In this document: piece by piece, positions 61,507 to 64,000 of the stretch | How the letters are laid out: each line of letters opens with the position of its first letter | How positions within the stretch are numbered: the stretch's first letter is position 1 | Assembly: GCA_001896555.1 (NCBI GenBank) | Contig: MPOS01000014.1 | Location: 96,876-160,875 of the forward strand | From: Candidatus Phosphitivorax anaerolimi | Lineage (GTDB): Bacteria; Desulfobacterota; Desulfomonilia; UBA1062 | Reading direction: 5' to 3' | Length of the DNA: 64,000 bases | Position numbers and translations under genes: made by a program | Notes under the pieces: model-generated | Database searches by the model: none | Told to the model about the DNA's origin: nothing | Seen by the model: only the letters and a program-made list of their open reading frames with translations

Positions 61507-63408
61507 TCAGAAAAACAGGTTCCAGAGAATCCGGAACTCTGTCTGGGCGAAATCCCCTGTCCTCCGCCGGGAGATATCCGCCTGGATGCTCTGGTCCGGG
61601 CTGATGGCAAAGCTCTGCTGAAGGACCGCCTCAAAGAGATTGTAGCTGTCGCCGAGACCGTAGTAGATATCCCTGAGATAGGCATGGATTTTCCAGGGGC
61701 CTCCTACGACCCTGACGATGCCCGCCGATCCGCCTGCACCTGCTGCATATCGCTTTTCCAGGGCGCCGCCCAGGTTCAGGCCTGTCTCCAGCATCCCGTA
61801 GAACAGACCTGTCTTCATGCTGCCGAACGCCATCCCGCCGCCCGGATTGATCTGGTATATCAGGTGTGACTCGTCATCGTCTCTGTTCACCCGGATAAGC
61901 CCGGTGTCGAGCTTCCAGGACACGGGGCTGAAAAAGCGGTCCCGGGGGGAGAGGGAGACGATGTCGATAACATCCAGGCTCTCCAGGAGGAGCCTCCTGT
62001 CCTCGGGATAGTAGCGCAGCGCTATGTCAGCGAAGATGAGCTGCGCCCCTTCGACGTAGCCGTCGTCCAGGTCCATGAGATGGTGATAGGCTGGCCTGAT
62101 CCTGAGTTCTGCAAAGGCATCGTCCCCTCTGACCCCGGCCCCGATCGCCAGGCGGTTGGAGCGGTGCCCCCTGTCGGGTTGAACAGGTGGGGTTATCCCG
62201 CCCGGGTCGGCCCCCGGGCCAGTGCCGAGACGGCTTCGTGCAGTGAGGATGGACAGGAACCGCTCTTGATACGTCTCCTCGGATACCCTGCGCTTGGAAT
62301 AGAGATATTGCAGATACTCCCCGGCAAGCTCGCAGGCGGTCTTTTTTTCCTGATCGGAAAGGCCGCCGAGCATCAGCGCGTCTTCATAAGACATCCCGTC
62401 AGCCATGGCAAGGGCGGCGGTCTTTCCCGGCTCATTCAGATTCGAGGCGAGGAATCCGATTTTGGTGGTTCTGGACGGCCGGTAGGAAGCGCCGGTTATC
62501 AGGCCCTGCTCCTCGATCATGCGTATGGAGTCCAGGGGGATGAGCCACCAGTGAAACCTGTCGGAGAGCTCCAGCGATGGGCGGGCGGCCTCCAGCAGAA
62601 AATAGAGCAGGTATGAACAGTTCTCCTGGAAAAAATAGTAATTGGAGGCGATCGATTCCAGCTCCCTGACGTGCAGCAGCATCCGCCTGATCTCCGGGGC
62701 GGTAAGGTTTAGGCGGTATTCCCAGATATCCCGGTGATCAACGTCGCTGTACTGCTCCAGCTTGTTGTAGTATGGCAGCACCGCGAAATATCCCGGGTAG
62801 AGCCCGAACACCCCCTTGAAGGCGAAAAAGGGGCCGAAGGTCTCGTTGGTGACCGCAGAATAACTGATCGAATAGGCAAGAAGGCTGGTTCTGTCGGCTG
62901 TTTCTACGGTGAGGAGGGTATGACCGAACATCGAGGCCGGGCTGTTCAGATGGGACATGGGGAAAACCAGCGTTACCGAGGAAGGCCGGGCCGTTTCCAT
63001 GAAGTTCTCGAACGACCGGCAGGCCGGGAAGGGAATCCGGTCCGGATCGATATTCAGCCGCTTGCTGATCCATTCGAAGCGGGCCGGAAACCTGCACACG
63101 GCCGAGTCGTTCTCATCTCCGTGCGGCTCGAAAAAGGCACGTATGGTGGCCTGGATCTCTGCTTGCGGATCTGTCTTGCCTTGTGGCGACAGGAAGAACT
63201 TCGGATCGTCGATAAGGCTCTCGACGCCGAAGAGTCCATCCTGGTAATGCATGAGGATATGCCAGTAACGATCTTCGTGGAGCTTCTGCTCAGCGGCGGA
63301 TGCCAGGATTTCTTCACAGTAGGATGAGTCCTGGGCGTGAGAGGGGGCCGTGCTGAGGACGCACCAGAGTGCGACGAGGAGGAACAAAGGGATGCGGAAT
63401 GGAATCAT
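61507..63408 (-). CDS. DUF4105 family envelope protein
   Basis: The 633-residue precursor has a signal peptide (to about residue 25). The DUF4105 domain carries 'HLNSPASMFGHTLLTVE' (about 152-168), 'YFFQENCSYLLYFLLEAARP' (about 257-276) and other conserved His and Cys. These resemble the LRAT/NlpC-type papain-like core, so a hydrolase or acyltransferase role is possible. The C-terminal 200 residues are beta-rich and end in Phe-Phe, like an outer membrane barrel. It is 38 bp downstream of the DUF3015 gene; the two families often adjoin in other Proteobacteria. Confidence 0.85.
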   Translation of the reverse strand: MIPFRIPLFLLVALWCVLSTAPSHAQDSSYCEEILASAAEQKLHEDRYWHILMHYQDGLFGVESLIDDPKFFLSPQGKTDPQAEIQATIRAFFEPHGDENDSAVCRFPARFEWISKRLNIDPDRIPFPACRSFENFMETARPSSVTLVFPMSHLNSPASMFGHTLLTVETADRTSLLAYSISYSAVTNETFGPFFAFKGVFGLYPGYFAVLPYYNKLEQYSDVDHRDIWEYRLNLTAPEIRRMLLHVRELESIASNYYFFQENCSYLLYFLLEAARPSLELSDRFHWWLIPLDSIRMIEEQGLITGASYRPSRTTKIGFLASNLNEPGKTAALAMADGMSYEDALMLGGLSDQEKKTACELAGEYLQYLYSKRRVSEETYQERFLSILTARSRLGTGPGADPGGITPPVQPDRGHRSNRLAIGAGVRGDDAFAELRIRPAYHHLMDLDDGYVEGAQLIFADIALRYYPEDRRLLLESLDVIDIVSLSPRDRFFSPVSWKLDTGLIRVNRDDDESHLIYQINPGGGMAFGSMKTGLFYGMLETGLNLGGALEKRYAAGAGGSAGIVRVVGGPWKIHAYLRDIYYGLGDSYNLFEAVLQQSFAISPDQSIQADISRRRTGDFAQTEFRILWNLFF

Positions 63409-63446
63409 CCCGCATCCCCCGCCGATTCTGTGCCCATCCGGCTGAT

Positions 63447-63913
63447 CTACATCAGGGATTCAATGTTGTCGAGCACTTCGACGCTGCTGATCTGCGGCGA
63501 AGAGTAAATGTTCGAGAAATTATTCTGCAGCAATGTGTAGAAATCCGCTCTGGAACCCTCGGGCACTTCCATGAGCACGGCCAGGGTGTTCAGATATTCC
63601 CCGTGCCCGCGTGCGATATCGTTGGCAAGGTTGTCCATGTTGTCGGCAATGAAGGAGCTCATCTTTTCCCTGCTAACGAACTTTGACGGCTGTTCGCAGT
63701 TCAGCGTGCCCGAGGTGATGCCGAAGGTCTGGTTTCCGCAGGTCCCGTTGGTCGTCACGGCCAGAACCTGGAAAAGAAGCCCGTCATTGCCCTGCATGAT
63801 GAGAGACCCGAGCCCGCACCCGGTATTTTTCTGGTTGGCGGCAAAGCAGGATGATACCGGAATCGCGACAAAGCTGATCACTATTACGGCCAATACGAAT
63901 TTTTTTGGTTCAT
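63447..63913 (-). CDS. DUF3015 family secreted protein, apparent frameshift at start
   Basis: The frame 63447-63893 (148 residues from a TTG) encodes the DUF3015 pattern 'GCGLGSLIMQGNDGLLFQVLAVTTNGTCGNQTFGITSGTLNC' after a signal peptide. The natural start appears to be ATG 63913 (M-N-Q-K-K), but it is out of frame. A run of seven A (63900-63906 on the complement) should be eight to join it to 'FVLAVIVISFVAIP'. Either this is a one-base deletion or sequencing error, or polymerase slips on the A-run. Neither start has a good ribosome site. The function of DUF3015 is unknown. Confidence 0.75.
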
Positions 63914-64000
63914 CACACGGAAGCGTACTTTTGAGTTGAAAGGAGTGGACATACCTGCCTTTCTGAATCTGAAGAAAGAAAACAGGAAGGGATCAGGGCA

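Noticed and set aside
1..64000. CRISPR arrays, tRNA/rRNA genes, insertion sequences, prophage
   Set aside because: I found no regularly spaced repeats, cloverleaf sequences, transposase motifs or phage structural genes on reading both strands.

Overview
The window is a 64 kb stretch of moderately GC-rich bacterial chromosome with normal gene density. It has no rRNA or tRNA, no CRISPR array, no phage and no insertion sequence that I can recognise. The gene mix points to an anaerobic or facultative Desulfobacterota (former Deltaproteobacteria) member. That mix includes an archaeal-type (type II) GAPDH, an orphan ADP-forming acyl-CoA synthetase subunit, several acyl-CoA enzymes, KtrAB, a TRAP transporter, a LarA-type nickel enzyme, a bacterial selenoprotein and many lipoproteins and outer membrane proteins. 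The assignment is inference from gene content, not from a marker gene.

Layout. 1-9.4 kb: a truncated periplasmic-sensor gene, type II GAPDH, a beta-barrel protein, a DUF4139 protein, an SGNH-hydrolase lipoprotein followed by a lipase-foldase-like protein, a CPBP protease and a small repeat protein. 9.4-18 kb: an acyl-CoA synthetase (NDP-forming), a UshA-like metallophosphatase, an MltB-type transglycosylase, an AI-2E-family permease and a SPOR-NlpC/P60 lipoprotein. 18-31.5 kb: a Spy-like Met-rich protein, KtrB-KtrA behind a possible attenuator, a GH15 enzyme, DUF3108, an enoyl-CoA hydratase homologue, a triple-BON protein, FabI, a membrane metallophosphoesterase and a phospholipase D/cardiolipin synthase.

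31.8-40.7 kb is the most coherent block. A promoter overlapped by a perfect 9-bp-arm palindrome drives an enolase paralogue with altered catalytic residues, glycerate 2-kinase, a TRAP transporter (order M-P-Q), a LarA-family nickel-pincer racemase/epimerase, a GntR/FCD repressor and a BASS-type permease. I read it as a hydroxy-acid uptake and catabolic operon. The simplest model is L- or DL-glycerate to D-glycerate to 2-phosphoglycerate to phosphoenolpyruvate.

41-46 kb holds a second triple-BON gene whose predicted promoter has the same architecture as the first. It also holds a histidine kinase gene broken by deletion of its phosphoacceptor helix, and a minus-strand set of deiodinase-like selenoprotein, GNAT and flavodoxin. 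The selenoprotein is split by an in-frame TGA; a SECIS-like hairpin with a GGUC loop begins 12 nt after it, and the loop begins 17 nt after it. A conventional annotation would have cut this gene in two.

46.7-58 kb: an acyl-CoA ligase, a DUF2382 stress protein with a hairpin-rich leader, an alpha/beta hydrolase, a large M16 protease, and a signalling and stress cluster (PAS histidine kinase, FixJ-like regulator, receiver-only regulator, RpoH-like sigma factor lacking region 3, Fe superoxide dismutase). 58-64 kb, mostly minus strand: a small lipoprotein, an RCC1-like gene remnant, an outer membrane protein, and an envelope operon DUF3015 - DUF4105 - alpha/beta hydrolase lipoprotein - secreted protein. 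The DUF3015 gene appears to have a one-base frameshift in a run of seven A at its start.
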